DNA from: Microbacterium sp. H83
GTDB lineage: Bacteria > Actinomycetota > Actinomycetes > Actinomycetales > Microbacteriaceae
Assembly: GCF_001650405.1 (NCBI RefSeq)
Contig: NZ_LWCU01000022.1
Span: 1-53,032 of the forward strand
Direction: 5' to 3'
DNA: 53,032 bases
Shown: piece by piece, positions 1-7,499 of the stretch
Position numbering within the stretch: position 1 is the stretch's first letter
How the letters are laid out: each line of letters begins with the position of its first letter
Notes under the pieces: generated by a model
The model's input: only the letters and a program-made list of their open reading frames with translations
What the model was told of the DNA's origin: nothing
Database searches by the model: none
Made by a program: the position numbers and the translations under genes

Positions 1-41
<41 letters not shown>

Positions 42-292
42 AAAGAAATGCATACCCCATCGGGAAAACGATGACGCAGCGAGTTTGATGCTGACCAAAG
101 AGATATTCATTGCTGACTATCCGTTGCCAACCCCCCACAAAGAGGAGCTGGTCTTTGATCCAAAGGAATCTCATCCAGCCGAAGCTGAATCGAGGTTATT
201 TGGCATTTGACAAGTGCACGCTGTTGAGTTCTCAAGGATCGGATGCTCCCCCGACCCAGTCATCACAACCAGGCCCGAAGGGCAACTTCTCT
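42..292 (-). other. rrn operon leader (pre-16S 5' region)
   Basis: Transcribed leader between the nearest promoter and 16S. At 216-238 the minus strand reads TCCTTGAGAACTCAACAGCG, a motif I recognise from actinobacterial rRNA leaders and spacers, linked there to antitermination or RNase III processing. The short open frames here have rRNA-leader composition and no ribosome binding site, so I do not call them genes. Confidence 0.75.
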
Positions 293-320
293 ATCTTATC
301 TGCGCCGTTTCGGCTGTCAA
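293..320 (-). promoter_or_regulatory. rrn promoter, proximal copy
   Basis: On the minus strand TTGACA (315-320) is followed after 16 bp by TAAGAT (293-298). It lies upstream of 16S and in a block duplicated about 96 bp further upstream. This is a near-consensus housekeeping sigma promoter. Confidence 0.8.
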
Positions 321-388
321 ATCGACACGCCGTGAGGCTCAGAGCCAGATCCGCAACCCGGCGCTCAAGGCGCCGGAGCAACTTCACT

Positions 389-416
389 AGCTTATCCGTT
401 CCGAAGCGGCTGTCAA
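389..416 (-). promoter_or_regulatory. rrn promoter, distal copy
   Basis: Second copy of the same promoter block: TTGACA at 411-416 and TAAGCT at 389-394 with the same 16-bp spacing. The flanks (GCCGATTTGACAGCCG and a trailing GAAGTT) match those of the proximal promoter. Tandem promoters are normal for actinobacterial rRNA operons. Confidence 0.78.
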
Positions 417-676
417 ATCGGCAGTCGATCCGGGGTGGAAGCTCCAGGTCAGACAGAAGTGTGTCTGCGATCTGCTCCGAGGAGCTGATCGAGTGGAGGT
501 GGTTCTCCGCTTGAGGGGGGTAAGGCTCTCGGCCTCTCCGCTTCCCTGTGGGGCGAACAAGTAATAAGTTACGCGGATCCCCGGGTTCCGGCAAATCAGG
601 CCTGCGCGCCGGGCGTGTCGCCCCGGAAAGCCGCGGAAGACGACGGGACCACGCCGCCGACCGGCGGTGGATACGG

Positions 677-710
677 CAGAAGGCCCCGAGCTGATGCTCG
701 GGGCCTTCTG
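677..710. terminator. Strong hairpin between island end and rrn promoters
   Basis: Perfect 15-bp stem (677-691 with 696-710; arm CAGAAGGCCCCGAGC) closed by a four-base loop. There is no clear T-run on either strand, so it may act in both directions. It lies just outside the left island end. Its likely original role is to terminate the tRNA-Ala transcript now 21.7 kb away (inference). From about 420 to 676 I see nothing beyond the distal rrn promoter. Confidence 0.7.
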
Positions 711-713
711 AGT

Positions 714-736
714 TCCGGTGGGGTTTTCGCGTATCT
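714..736 (+). repeat. Left terminal inverted repeat of the island
   Basis: Contains TTTTCGCGTATCTC after GGTGGGG. It is the inverted counterpart of 22441-22462, differing by one A/T change and one extra base. It sits immediately inside the hairpin that precedes the rRNA promoters. Confidence 0.6.
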
Positions 737-850
737 CCGCAAGCCCTACTCTCTACAGGGATCGCAGATCGCTATTCCTACGCGTTTCCCACGCGATCCT
801 TTCGCTATTCCCACGCGTGCCCGCTACTTCCCTACTCTCGCTTGAGAACG
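737..850. repeat. Subterminal short repeats at the left island end
   Basis: Read on the minus strand, this stretch holds related short units: CGCGTGGGAATAGCG, CGCGTAGGAATAGCG, CGCGTGGGAAACGCG, GAGAGTAGGGAAGTAGCG and GAGAGTAGGG. Arrays like this are typical of multiple recombinase or transposase binding sites at a transposon end. The spacing is irregular, so it is not a CRISPR array. Function is inferred. Confidence 0.5.
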
Positions 851-860
851 CGGCAGCTCA

Positions 861-1267
861 TTGTCAGGATTCAGCGACGGTCGCGTTCTGTCCAGGTTCA
901 GGCTCGCCGCCAGGCCCCAGGGCGAACGCCGCGGGCAGTGCACGGTCGCGTGTGGCCGTCCACCTCACCGCGCTTCGCGAGTCCGAGATGGTTGTCGCGT
1001 TTCGCAGCTCGTCGCCACCATGATCGCGGCGCCACACATCATGTGCGCGGCTTCGACGAGGAGGGCTCGAGGGAGCAAGAAACCTTCGCCACGGTAGAAC
1101 AGCTCCAGGGCACTCCACTCACCGTTGGGCAGTCCGGAAGGCTGCGAAGTACCGCTACCCGCTGGCATGACAGGCACACCGCGACTACGGAACTCGCGGC
1201 CACGCGATACGCCTCGTGCCGACGCGCATCATCCGTCACCACTCGGCGGTTGCTAGCCGTCGTATGT
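861..1267. other. Gap without a confident gene
   Basis: Several overlapping frames are open here, but all are arginine-rich or lack a ribosome binding site. The best candidate is minus-strand 965-1177 (GTG start, 70 residues, no recognised domain, no ribosome binding site), lying downstream of the SdpI-like gene. I do not call it. Confidence 0.4.
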
Positions 1268-1584
1268 CTAACCCTGCGTCGCTCGTCGCGCGGCCGCGCT
1301 ACTCCAAGCTGCTCCCGAGAGCAGGATAAACGCCAGGATGACAACGATGAATGGTTCGTTTACGTATCCGAGGACGGCAGAGACCGTGCCACCGACAATT
1401 GCCGCACCACCCGTCAACGCCATTGGGAGAGTGGCCGCCCTATGGCCGACGCGCCAAGCTGTGTCGTTCGCGAGTGTGGCTCGTGTCCTTACCCCCATGA
1501 TTCGGTTGCGCGGAATTTCCCCGCGGCAGGAAGCACGGTCACCAGAATTGCGATTGCGGCTACAGCGATCTCGATGTAGATCAT
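1268..1584 (-). pseudogene. SdpI-family immunity-like membrane protein, frameshifted
   Basis: The start ATG at 1584 has AGGAGG seven bases upstream and opens a frame beginning MIYIEIAVAAIAILVTVLP, which stops early. The adjacent frame continues with RNRIMGVRTRATLANDTAWR, the hallmark of the SdpI family (typically RLVGIRTPATLxSDxAW), then GHRAA and one or two membrane segments, ending at 1268. One missing G in the GGGG run at 1519-1522 would join the frames into a protein of about 105 residues, the normal family length. SdpI proteins give immunity to the Bacillus SDP toxin; here it follows an exporter operon for a secreted peptide. It may be a true pseudogene, a sequencing error, or -1 slippage at GGGGAAA. 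Confidence 0.7.
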
Positions 1585-1632
1585 GCGGCGACCTCCTCGG
1601 CATTCGTGGGCGTAGCTAGCGTTGCACGCTGC

Positions 1633-2784
1633 TCAGGCGCGCAGAAGTTCGCTCGGTGACACTCGAGTCGCAGCCCACGCGGGGACCAGCGCACTGACGC
1701 ATCCCAACACCGCCGCGGCCCCAGGCAGAACGAGCAGGATCGTTGGCAGGATGAACATTGGGTACGCCCCTGCACTGACAGCGGCCGCGACGAGCGTGCC
1801 GACAAGGAATCCGACAACCCCTCCGAGTGCGCCCACGATGGTGCCCTCCACGACGATCTGGCCGGAGACGAAAGACCGGGTGTACCCCAGGGCGAGGTAC
1901 AAGCCCATCTCCCGACGACGTTCGGTCAGCGAGGCGAAGGTCGTGGCGGCAAGCGTAAGGAATGCGGTGGCGCCGGCGATGATTCCGATAAGCCCGGTGA
2001 GGCTGCTACCTCTGTTCAGAATCTCGGTTCGTAGTTCTTGTGCGCTGGGTGAGCTGAGCACGGTGACAGAGTCGGGGGCCGCCGGCGCTACGGCGAGTGC
2101 GATTCGCTGCTGCAGGCGTTTGGTGACGTTCCCTTCGGTGGACACTGTGATCACCCGGCTGTCTGGAAGATACCCGGCGGCTCTCGCGGAGCCAGGCGGG
2201 AACACAACGCTTGCCGACATCCATGCCTCGTCGCTGGCGATGATCCCGATGACCGTGAACTTCCGCCCGTCGATGAGCACGGAGCCAGCTGCCACGTCCG
2301 GGTACTCCAGCTCACGTGCAACTCGAGTACCGAGGTAGACGACGCTTTCCTCGCCGGAGATGACTCCGTCCGACCCGAGGCCGCCGGACTTCACTGTCGC
2401 GCCCCCCGTTCGCAGTCCGCTGGGTGTAGCCACGCCGATGGCTGACTCGACGCTCCGGTCCGTCCTTGGGTTCGTGATGACGACGGAACCATTGGTGCGG
2501 TCCGGCGGCACGAGTGTACCTGCGTCAACGATCTGCGGCTGGGCGTCCAGCGCGCCGAGGAGCGTTGCCTCCTCGGCCGCCCAGGAATTTGCAGGGAGCA
2601 GCACGGTGACGCGAGAGCTCGTGGCCGATTCCAAACGTGCAGTGACTGCCTCGGAGGAGCCGACAGCTAGCGATGACGGAATGACGACCGCGGCGACACC
2701 TGCGCCGACGACAACGAGGGAGATGAGGTTCCGTCTCCACCGTCGGATGACGGATTTCACTGCGAGGCGCACGGTGCCGCTCAC
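1633..2784 (-). CDS. ABC transporter permease, FtsX/MacB type
   Basis: Membrane subunit of an ABC exporter, 383 residues. An N-terminal helix (about 20-41) is followed by a roughly 210-residue extracytoplasmic domain and three C-terminal helices, the FtsX/MacB layout. The last-loop motif TERRREMGLYLALGYTRSFV matches FtsX-like permeases. I start it at the GTG at 2784, which overlaps the ATPase stop in a GTGA, rather than at an ATG 51 bases further upstream inside the ATPase gene. It is the last intact gene of the exporter operon, ahead of the SdpI-like remnant. Likely role: moving a peptide or lipid-linked substrate across or out of the membrane together with the ATPase and adaptor. The substrate is unknown. 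Confidence 0.88.
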   Translation of the reverse strand: MSGTVRLAVKSVIRRWRRNLISLVVVGAGVAAVVIPSSLAVGSSEAVTARLESATSSRVTVLLPANSWAAEEATLLGALDAQPQIVDAGTLVPPDRTNGSVVITNPRTDRSVESAIGVATPSGLRTGGATVKSGGLGSDGVISGEESVVYLGTRVARELEYPDVAAGSVLIDGRKFTVIGIIASDEAWMSASVVFPPGSARAAGYLPDSRVITVSTEGNVTKRLQQRIALAVAPAAPDSVTVLSSPSAQELRTEILNRGSSLTGLIGIIAGATAFLTLAATTFASLTERRREMGLYLALGYTRSFVSGQIVVEGTIVGALGGVVGFLVGTLVAAAVSAGAYPMFILPTILLVLPGAAAVLGCVSALVPAWAATRVSPSELLRA

Positions 2785-3461
2785 GAGACGACGCTTTCGG
2801 CCAGACCGTCCTTGACGCGTATCCGTCGCATGCATCGCGCTGCAAGCTCTTCGTCATGGGTGACGATGACGACCGCGGTGGTCGGTGACACAGAGGAGAG
2901 CAACGCGTCGACCACTATCGCCCCATTCGCACTGTCCAGGTTGCCGGTGGGCTCGTCGCAGAGCAGAAGGCGCGGTTCGCGGACGAGCGCTCGGGCGATG
3001 GCCACCCGCTGCTGCTCTCCTCCGGAGAGGGTCCTCGGGTAGGCGTCACTGTGATTGGTGAGGCCGAGCGCTGCGAGGTGCGCAGCGACCTGCGCCTGGC
3101 GGGGCACCTTCTTCTCCTCCTGTCGGTGCAGTCCTAGCGTCACGTTCTCTTCGACAGTCAGGTGAGGTATGAGGTGGAACGCCTGGAAGATGAAAGAGAT
3201 CTCTGCCCGGCGCGCGTGAGCGACAGCCCGCGGCGATACTGAGAGAGCATCACGTCCGAGGATGTCGAGCTTGCCGCCGGTGGGCGTTTCCAACATTCCC
3301 AACATGCTGAGTAGCGTTGTCTTGCCGGATCCGCTGGGCCCCACGATGGCGACGGACGTGTTCGCTTCGATGGTGAACGTCGCAGACTTGACCCCCTGCT
3401 CCCCAGGCTCGAAGACCCGGCGCGCGTTCTCCGCGGTGACGAGGGCGGTGAGCTCATCCAA
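2781..3461 (-). CDS. ABC transporter ATP-binding protein, MacB/LolD type
   Basis: ATPase of about 226 residues that powers the adjacent FtsX-type permease. It shows Walker A GPSGSGKT (residues 41-48), the ABC signature LSGGEQQRVAIARAL and Walker B LLLCDEPTGNLDS, all intact. The only plausible start is TTG at 3461, giving MDELTALVTA; it overlaps the end of the adaptor gene by 8 bases, as expected for translational coupling. The permease start overlaps its stop by 4 bases. Adaptor, ATPase and permease together form a MacAB-like tripartite set without an outer-membrane component, the usual form in Gram-positive bacteria. Confidence 0.95.
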   Translation of the reverse strand: MDELTALVTAENARRVFEPGEQGVKSATFTIEANTSVAIVGPSGSGKTTLLSMLGMLETPTGGKLDILGRDALSVSPRAVAHARRAEISFIFQAFHLIPHLTVEENVTLGLHRQEEKKVPRQAQVAAHLAALGLTNHSDAYPRTLSGGEQQRVAIARALVREPRLLLCDEPTGNLDSANGAIVVDALLSSVSPTTAVVIVTHDEELAARCMRRIRVKDGLAESVVS

Positions 3462-4587
3462 GGAGGATGACCTTCATTCCGTCGACGATCCCCTCGCCGC
3501 TGACCGCACAGTATCCGCCCGCGCAGAGTGTGACCTCGACGGGGTGATCACGGTACGGGTCCCCCTTGCCTGACCCCGATGAGGGCTCCCGTATGAACGT
3601 CGCTCCTTCGGCAGTTTCACGGATTGCGGTCGAGGGGACCCGCAACGCGTCTTCGGGTGAGCTTTCAACGACGACTTCCGCAGTCTCCCCGAGGTCACCT
3701 TGCGCCTCGGCGGGAACACCGTTGAGTGCGTACCAGCGTCGCGTATCGCTCGTTTCGTTTCCCTCGTCCTCATCCGAGACGTCCAGGATGGGCGTAGTGG
3801 GATCACCGATTGTCGCGGGAATCTCCGCACCGGAAGACGTCGACAGGGTCAGGGGAAGGCCGGCGAGATCCTGGTCGGCGTCGCTGGCCACGGCAACGGC
3901 CACGCCTTGGGAGCTCAGGACGCATTTCAGGCTGTCTGCGGTTTGTCCCACTCGCCCGCAGCCTGTTCCCACGGTGACGGGCGTGGAGGCAACGAACACA
4001 TACCGAGACAGTGGAAGGCCCGTGTCACGCCAGCTCTCAGCGCGTGCACCGTCGGCAGTGACGACGGCAAAGCTCCGACTCTTGTAATGCTCGAACAGCG
4101 CGCCAGCGGTGGACGGCCCGAACAAGCCCGCCTTGTCGTTGATGGTCAGGCCGGTGCGACGAAGGTATTCCTGCAGCTGGGCGACATCTCCGCCTTCCGC
4201 CCCCTCAGACAGGTTGCGGTACGCGGGAAGCGCCCCTTGCATCACAATCACGGGTTGTTCGCTCACGCTCAGCAGCACCCCGCCGTCGTCAACCGTTGCC
4301 GGGGCGACACCGGTGACGATCCCGGAGCCGAATTGCGCTGACGGGATGTCCAGCGTTGACAGTGGCGTCGTTCGCACTTCCACTGACAGTGTCTTCTGCA
4401 CCGATCCCGTGTCGACGGACGCGATCACGTCGACGGGTGCTTCGTCCGTCGCCTGGGTGGCTCCGAAGTTGCCGACACCGATGAAGACCAGCACCCCTAC
4501 CGAGGCGACTGCGATGAGCAGCGCCGTGACGACCGAAGTGACGGTGATGAGAACTGATGCGCGTGCTCGCTGCTTCATGTCACCCAT
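3454..4587 (-). CDS. Peptidoglycan-binding / periplasmic-adaptor-like subunit of ABC exporter
   Basis: Membrane-anchored extracytoplasmic protein of 377 residues. One N-terminal helix (about 10-37) is followed by a beta-rich region and a PG_binding_1-like domain (GGDVAQLQEYLRRTGL...GLFGPSTAGAL, about 133-165). The C-terminal part resembles the barrel regions of HlyD/MacA adaptors. In actinobacteria, such proteins commonly sit beside MacB-type ABC genes and small secreted peptides. The ATG at 4587 overlaps the upstream lipoprotein stop by 8 bases. It probably links the exporter to the cell wall; this is inferred from family context. Confidence 0.82.
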   Translation of the reverse strand: MGDMKQRARASVLITVTSVVTALLIAVASVGVLVFIGVGNFGATQATDEAPVDVIASVDTGSVQKTLSVEVRTTPLSTLDIPSAQFGSGIVTGVAPATVDDGGVLLSVSEQPVIVMQGALPAYRNLSEGAEGGDVAQLQEYLRRTGLTINDKAGLFGPSTAGALFEHYKSRSFAVVTADGARAESWRDTGLPLSRYVFVASTPVTVGTGCGRVGQTADSLKCVLSSQGVAVAVASDADQDLAGLPLTLSTSSGAEIPATIGDPTTPILDVSDEDEGNETSDTRRWYALNGVPAEAQGDLGETAEVVVESSPEDALRVPSTAIRETAEGATFIREPSSGSGKGDPYRDHPVEVTLCAGGYCAVSGEGIVDGMKVILLG

Positions 4588-5497
4588 TGATGATGTCGAC
4601 AGCTCGCTCCTTCACGAGCTTCAGCTCCTCCTGCATTGCCAGGAGCCTACCCTCGTTGGCTTTCAACCAATCGGCGGACTGGCTCGCGAAGGTGGAAGCG
4701 ACAGTGTCACGGAGGTTCACCTCCGTCTGGCAATCGAAGTCAGCTTCCGCCAGCGCCTGCTCTTCGGAACTGGGGGCTTCCCCGGGCGCGCGGTAGGTCC
4801 CGAAAAGTTCCTGCGCGAGAGCGGGGGCGTCGAAATCGTTGACGTCATAGCCCTGCGCATCCATGCACTTCTCGTAGTCGGGTGCGAGCGCGGAGACCTG
4901 AGCGTCACGTTCGTTGCCGGCGTCGCCGGCGGTTGATAGGTACTCGTTCACGAGACCGGTGAACGCGAGCGCATCCTCGACGGAGCCGTACAACGCTGTC
5001 TGAGCTTCGGCAATGCAGCCTTCTTTGGATGTGGAGAGCTTCATGCCGTTGTCGAGGCTAACTTCGATCTGCTCCGAACCGTCAGGGCCGAACAGCGCGC
5101 TGTAGTACTTCTCACGGTCGCTGCTGCTCAACGATTTCTCCCATTCGCTGACAACATCCGTGCCCTCGCTGATTGTCGTCGCGTATCCCGTCCGCCTTGC
5201 TTCGTCTGCGGACGCGAACAGGTTCGACAGCCCGTACGACAGCGGAGTGGATTGCGCAGCATCCGAGTCGAACGGCATGTTCAGTCCGGCTGCGCGCACG
5301 CATTCCTGAACACTGAGGGCTTGGGCAATGCTGATCTCCGGCGGGAACGCCGTGAGGGTAGATGCGGCATCGAGTGTTTCCTCGGAAATGTCGCCTGAGC
5401 CTGTCGCTCCGGTGCAACCGGCAAGAAGTAGGACCGAGCCCAGGCCCGCAACCATGATGAGGTTGCGGACCTGGACCCGAGAGTTGATGCGTGTCAT
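4580..5497 (-). CDS. Secreted lipoprotein of unknown function in exporter operon
   Basis: 305 residues. Residues 1-27 form a lipoprotein signal with lipobox LLAGC (Cys28). The mature part has scattered Cys-containing motifs (VQECVRAAGL, KEGCIAEAQ, YEKCMDAQGYD, DFDCQTEVNL), a spacing I know from actinobacterial hypothetical lipoproteins next to peptide exporters, and a charged C-terminal helix (LLAMQEELKLVKERAVDIING). No enzyme domain is recognised. It lies between the secreted peptide gene and the adaptor gene, with an 8-base overlap at its end. A substrate-binding, chaperone or immunity role for the exported peptide is possible but unproven. Confidence 0.8.
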   Translation of the reverse strand: MTRINSRVQVRNLIMVAGLGSVLLLAGCTGATGSGDISEETLDAASTLTAFPPEISIAQALSVQECVRAAGLNMPFDSDAAQSTPLSYGLSNLFASADEARRTGYATTISEGTDVVSEWEKSLSSSDREKYYSALFGPDGSEQIEVSLDNGMKLSTSKEGCIAEAQTALYGSVEDALAFTGLVNEYLSTAGDAGNERDAQVSALAPDYEKCMDAQGYDVNDFDAPALAQELFGTYRAPGEAPSSEEQALAEADFDCQTEVNLRDTVASTFASQSADWLKANEGRLLAMQEELKLVKERAVDIING

Positions 5498-5507
5498 GAA
5501 GGTGCGC

Positions 5508-5849
5508 TCAAGCCTTGCGGTAGTGGTCGATCTTGTTGTTGTTCCCGCTGAAGCTGCTCACGCTCGCGCCGGCGGGGATGTACGCCAGCGTCTCCTCCTG
5601 ACCGAACGCGGTGTTGTTCTTCGCGTTGTAGTTCTTGCTGGTCTTGTTCTGCGCGGAGTTGGTGACGTCGTCGGGCACCTCGACGAAGTCGCCGTTTCCT
5701 CCCTGCCAGGTCGTTCCGCCGTAGTTGTTGGCGTCGTAAGAGCACATGTTGCCGGTGTTGCATGTCGCCGCGTAGGCGGGGGCGACTCCGAGGCCGACCA
5801 TCAGAGCGGCTGCGGCAGCAGCGGTGATGGCGCCGGTCTTCTTCTTCAC
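5508..5849 (-). CDS. Small secreted protein, peptidase-inhibitor I36-like
   Basis: 113 residues with a Sec signal peptide (MKKKTG..., hydrophobic 7-24, AYA cleavage near 27). The mature protein of about 86 residues has two close cysteines (ATCNTGNMCSYD) and a NYGG motif, and is rich in Asn, Thr and Gly. This CxxxxxCxYDxxNYGG pattern resembles the I36 (SMPI-like) inhibitor family and crystallin-type small secreted proteins. The GTG start at 5849 has AAGGAGAAC upstream. It is the first gene of the operon that continues with the lipoprotein, adaptor, ABC pair and SdpI-like gene, so it is the likely cargo: a toxin or bacteriocin-like peptide, or a secreted protease inhibitor. Family assignment is moderate, function inferred. 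Confidence 0.75.
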   Translation of the reverse strand: MKKKTGAITAAAAAALMVGLGVAPAYAATCNTGNMCSYDANNYGGTTWQGGNGDFVEVPDDVTNSAQNKTSKNYNAKNNTAFGQEETLAYIPAGASVSSFSGNNNKIDHYRKA

Positions 5850-6259
5850 AGTTGTTCTCCTTGAATCAGGTGCGATGAGTGAATGAGGCCTCAGGGTCTT
5901 TCTAGCTGTGCGCGACGTGGGCGTCTGTCCGCCACATGGGGGACACGGGCATGTCCGGGGGAAGACCTAACAGTCGAGCTGCACCGTTCCTCCTACAACT
6001 CCAGGCGAGTGCAGCCGTGATTTTTCCCGCTCAGAGCGCGTTTCTTGGCGAGCGCGTAGGCCGGTGCGCCTTTAGGAACGGTTCACCTTTGGTGGCGTCA
6101 TTCAGCAGATGTTGTCTCAGTTTCTGTACTCTCCGACACGTGCAGCGTTGAGCAGAGGCGGTATGCATCGCATCCATCACGACAACGAGGAAAGCCATCC
6201 CTTGTAGGCTCCAGAGGACCGTGACGTATATGAACGTCGCTCCTCGTGATTGGACCTTC
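5850..6259. other. Intergenic region between exporter operon and island lsr2
   Basis: No gene is supported. At about 5923-5970 the sequence holds repeated TGTCC/GGACA half-sites (TGTCCGCCACATGGGGGACA, then CATGTCC), a possible operator upstream of the secreted peptide gene. The remainder is the divergent promoter area for lsr2. Confidence 0.4.
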
Positions 6260-6586
6260 ATGGCACAGCGTCGAATCGTCGAACTCATTGACGACTTGGA
6301 CCAGACGACCATCGACGAAGGCGGCACGCTCACGTTCACCCTCAACGGCGCCGCGTACGAGATCGATTTGACCGAGGCCAACCAGCAAAGGCTCCGAGAC
6401 GCGCTCGCCCCGTTCATCAAGGCCGGACGGCGCGTACGTCCCTCGGCATCCCGCCGCTCCTCCGCCGTGTCGCCCTCGGCGCACGAGAGGGACGCTATTC
6501 GCACGTGGGCGCGGCAGAGCGGGTACAGCGTGAGTGATCGCGGTCGCATCGCAGCCGACATCGTCGCGGCGTATCGCGCCGCGTAA
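6260..6586 (+). CDS. lsr2: Lsr2-family nucleoid-associated protein (island copy)
   Basis: 108 residues. Lsr2 is the actinobacterial H-NS analogue: it dimerises through its N-terminal half and silences AT-rich foreign DNA through an RGR loop in the C-terminal half. Both halves are clear here: MAQRRIVELIDDLDQ with a beta-hairpin (FTLNGAAYEIDL), and a C-terminal IRTWARQSGYSVSDRGRIAADIVAAY with the minor-groove RGR motif. I start it at ATG 6260, which aligns with the core copy at 34290; the frame stays open to an ATG 29 bases upstream. Divergence from the core copy suggests it arrived with the island rather than by recent duplication. Confidence 0.92.
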   Translation: MAQRRIVELIDDLDQTTIDEGGTLTFTLNGAAYEIDLTEANQQRLRDALAPFIKAGRRVRPSASRRSSAVSPSAHERDAIRTWARQSGYSVSDRGRIAADIVAAYRAA

Positions 6587-6592
6587 CGTCGA

Positions 6593-6927
6593 CTCCCCAG
6601 TCAGACGCCTCAGCCACCCGCTGACGGGGCCCCTTCTGACCCTTCGCGTCTAGCCCTTTCCTCGGGGGCGGGCACCTCGATGCCTTCGGCGCGCCACGGC
6701 GCCGAGCACACCCGCCGCCACCGCGCAGAGTGGCGGCATTCGGCGCGCCCGAACGGCGGCCAGCCCGTGGTCGAAGACGCGACGGACTACAGAGATCAAG
6801 TCAACCCGCGAGGGCAAATTCGGCGTGATTACGCGGAAATCGTCCTGCTGAGCGGAGTGACGCAGGAACCCCGGAATGGGGGTTGGACATACCGAAGCGA
6901 ATCCAACCCCTACCGGAGGAGCTTCCT
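6593..6927. other. Intergenic region with promoter-proximal inverted repeat
   Basis: No gene is supported. Just before the secreted-protein gene there is a 9-bp inverted repeat, GGGGTTGGA (6879-6887) and TCCAACCCC (6902-6910). A GGAACC (6866-6871) sits in front of it; GGAAC is the classical -35 of many ECF sigma factors and an ECF gene lies nearby. Regulation by that factor is a guess. Confidence 0.35.
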
Positions 6928-7494
6928 TTGTCCCGACGATTCCTGGCCGCCGCCGCGGCGCTCATCGCAACCCTCGCTTTCGCCGCGCCTGCACCGGCAC
7001 TCGCATCCACGCCACCCGCTGCCTGCACAGTCGGGGGCGTAGCGATCCCCGACGGCGCACCGGTCCCCGACGACGTCCCCACCGTCATCTCGTGTTTCGA
7101 TTCGGTCGAAGCCGCGGAGCAGTTCATCGAAGATGGCGCACCGGGCGATTACCAGCAGCTTCACCCGGACGTCGAGAATGCTCGCGCGGCCGTTGCAGCC
7201 ACCGTCACGGTCGGAAAGATCTGGACGGGAACCTCGCGCTCCGGCTCCGTCCTCATCCATTGGGGCTCCGGCAGCGGGTGTTACGGCGTGACGTTCGGAT
7301 TCCCGAACCTCGGATCCGGGTGGACCAACAACGTGCGCTCCGCAGAAGGGTTCAACAACTGCTGGTCATCGCAATACGACGGAACGAACTACACCGGCGC
7401 GGTCCTGACCTGCGCCCCCTACTGCTCCTCGCTGGGAGCGCTGGCCGCAAAGACCTCGTCCATCGTCTACCGCCCGGTCGGAACCTTCGGTTGA
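6928..7494 (+). CDS. Secreted cysteine-containing protein, I36-like
   Basis: 188 residues starting at TTG 6928, chosen because GGAGGA lies seven bases upstream and because it gives a clean signal peptide (MSRRFLAAAAALIATLAFAA, cleavage after ALA near 26). The mature protein contains paired cysteines (AACTVGG, ISCFDS, SGCYGV, NNCWSS, LTCAPYC) and ends LAAKTSSIVYRPVGTFG, close to the ends of I36-type secreted proteins in actinobacteria. It is convergent with the ECF sigma/membrane-protein pair (5 bases between stops). It could be a protease inhibitor or an antibacterial protein. It shares a general pattern, but little sequence, with the small peptide at 5508-5849. Confidence 0.75.
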   Translation: MSRRFLAAAAALIATLAFAAPAPALASTPPAACTVGGVAIPDGAPVPDDVPTVISCFDSVEAAEQFIEDGAPGDYQQLHPDVENARAAVAATVTVGKIWTGTSRSGSVLIHWGSGSGCYGVTFGFPNLGSGWTNNVRSAEGFNNCWSSQYDGTNYTGAVLTCAPYCSSLGALAAKTSSIVYRPVGTFG

Positions 7495-7499
7495 TCCGC

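Noticed and set aside
42..600. Short proteins encoded in both directions upstream of 16S
   Set aside because: The stretch is rRNA leader and promoter DNA with duplicated promoter blocks; no ribosome binding sites or domains.
593..713. Duplicated 3' end of tRNA-Ala as an integrase attachment site
   Set aside because: I looked for the GGTTCGAATCC segment at the left boundary and found only GGGTTCCGGC-type sequence, which is not a convincing copy.
737..850. Possible CRISPR array
   Set aside because: Units are short, variable and irregularly spaced, in both half-site forms, with no cas genes; they fit recombinase-type binding sites better.
842..1579. Long plus-strand open frame (245 codons) opposite the SdpI-like gene
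   Set aside because: Arginine-rich, no ribosome binding site, and it covers the recognisable SdpI motif on the other strand.
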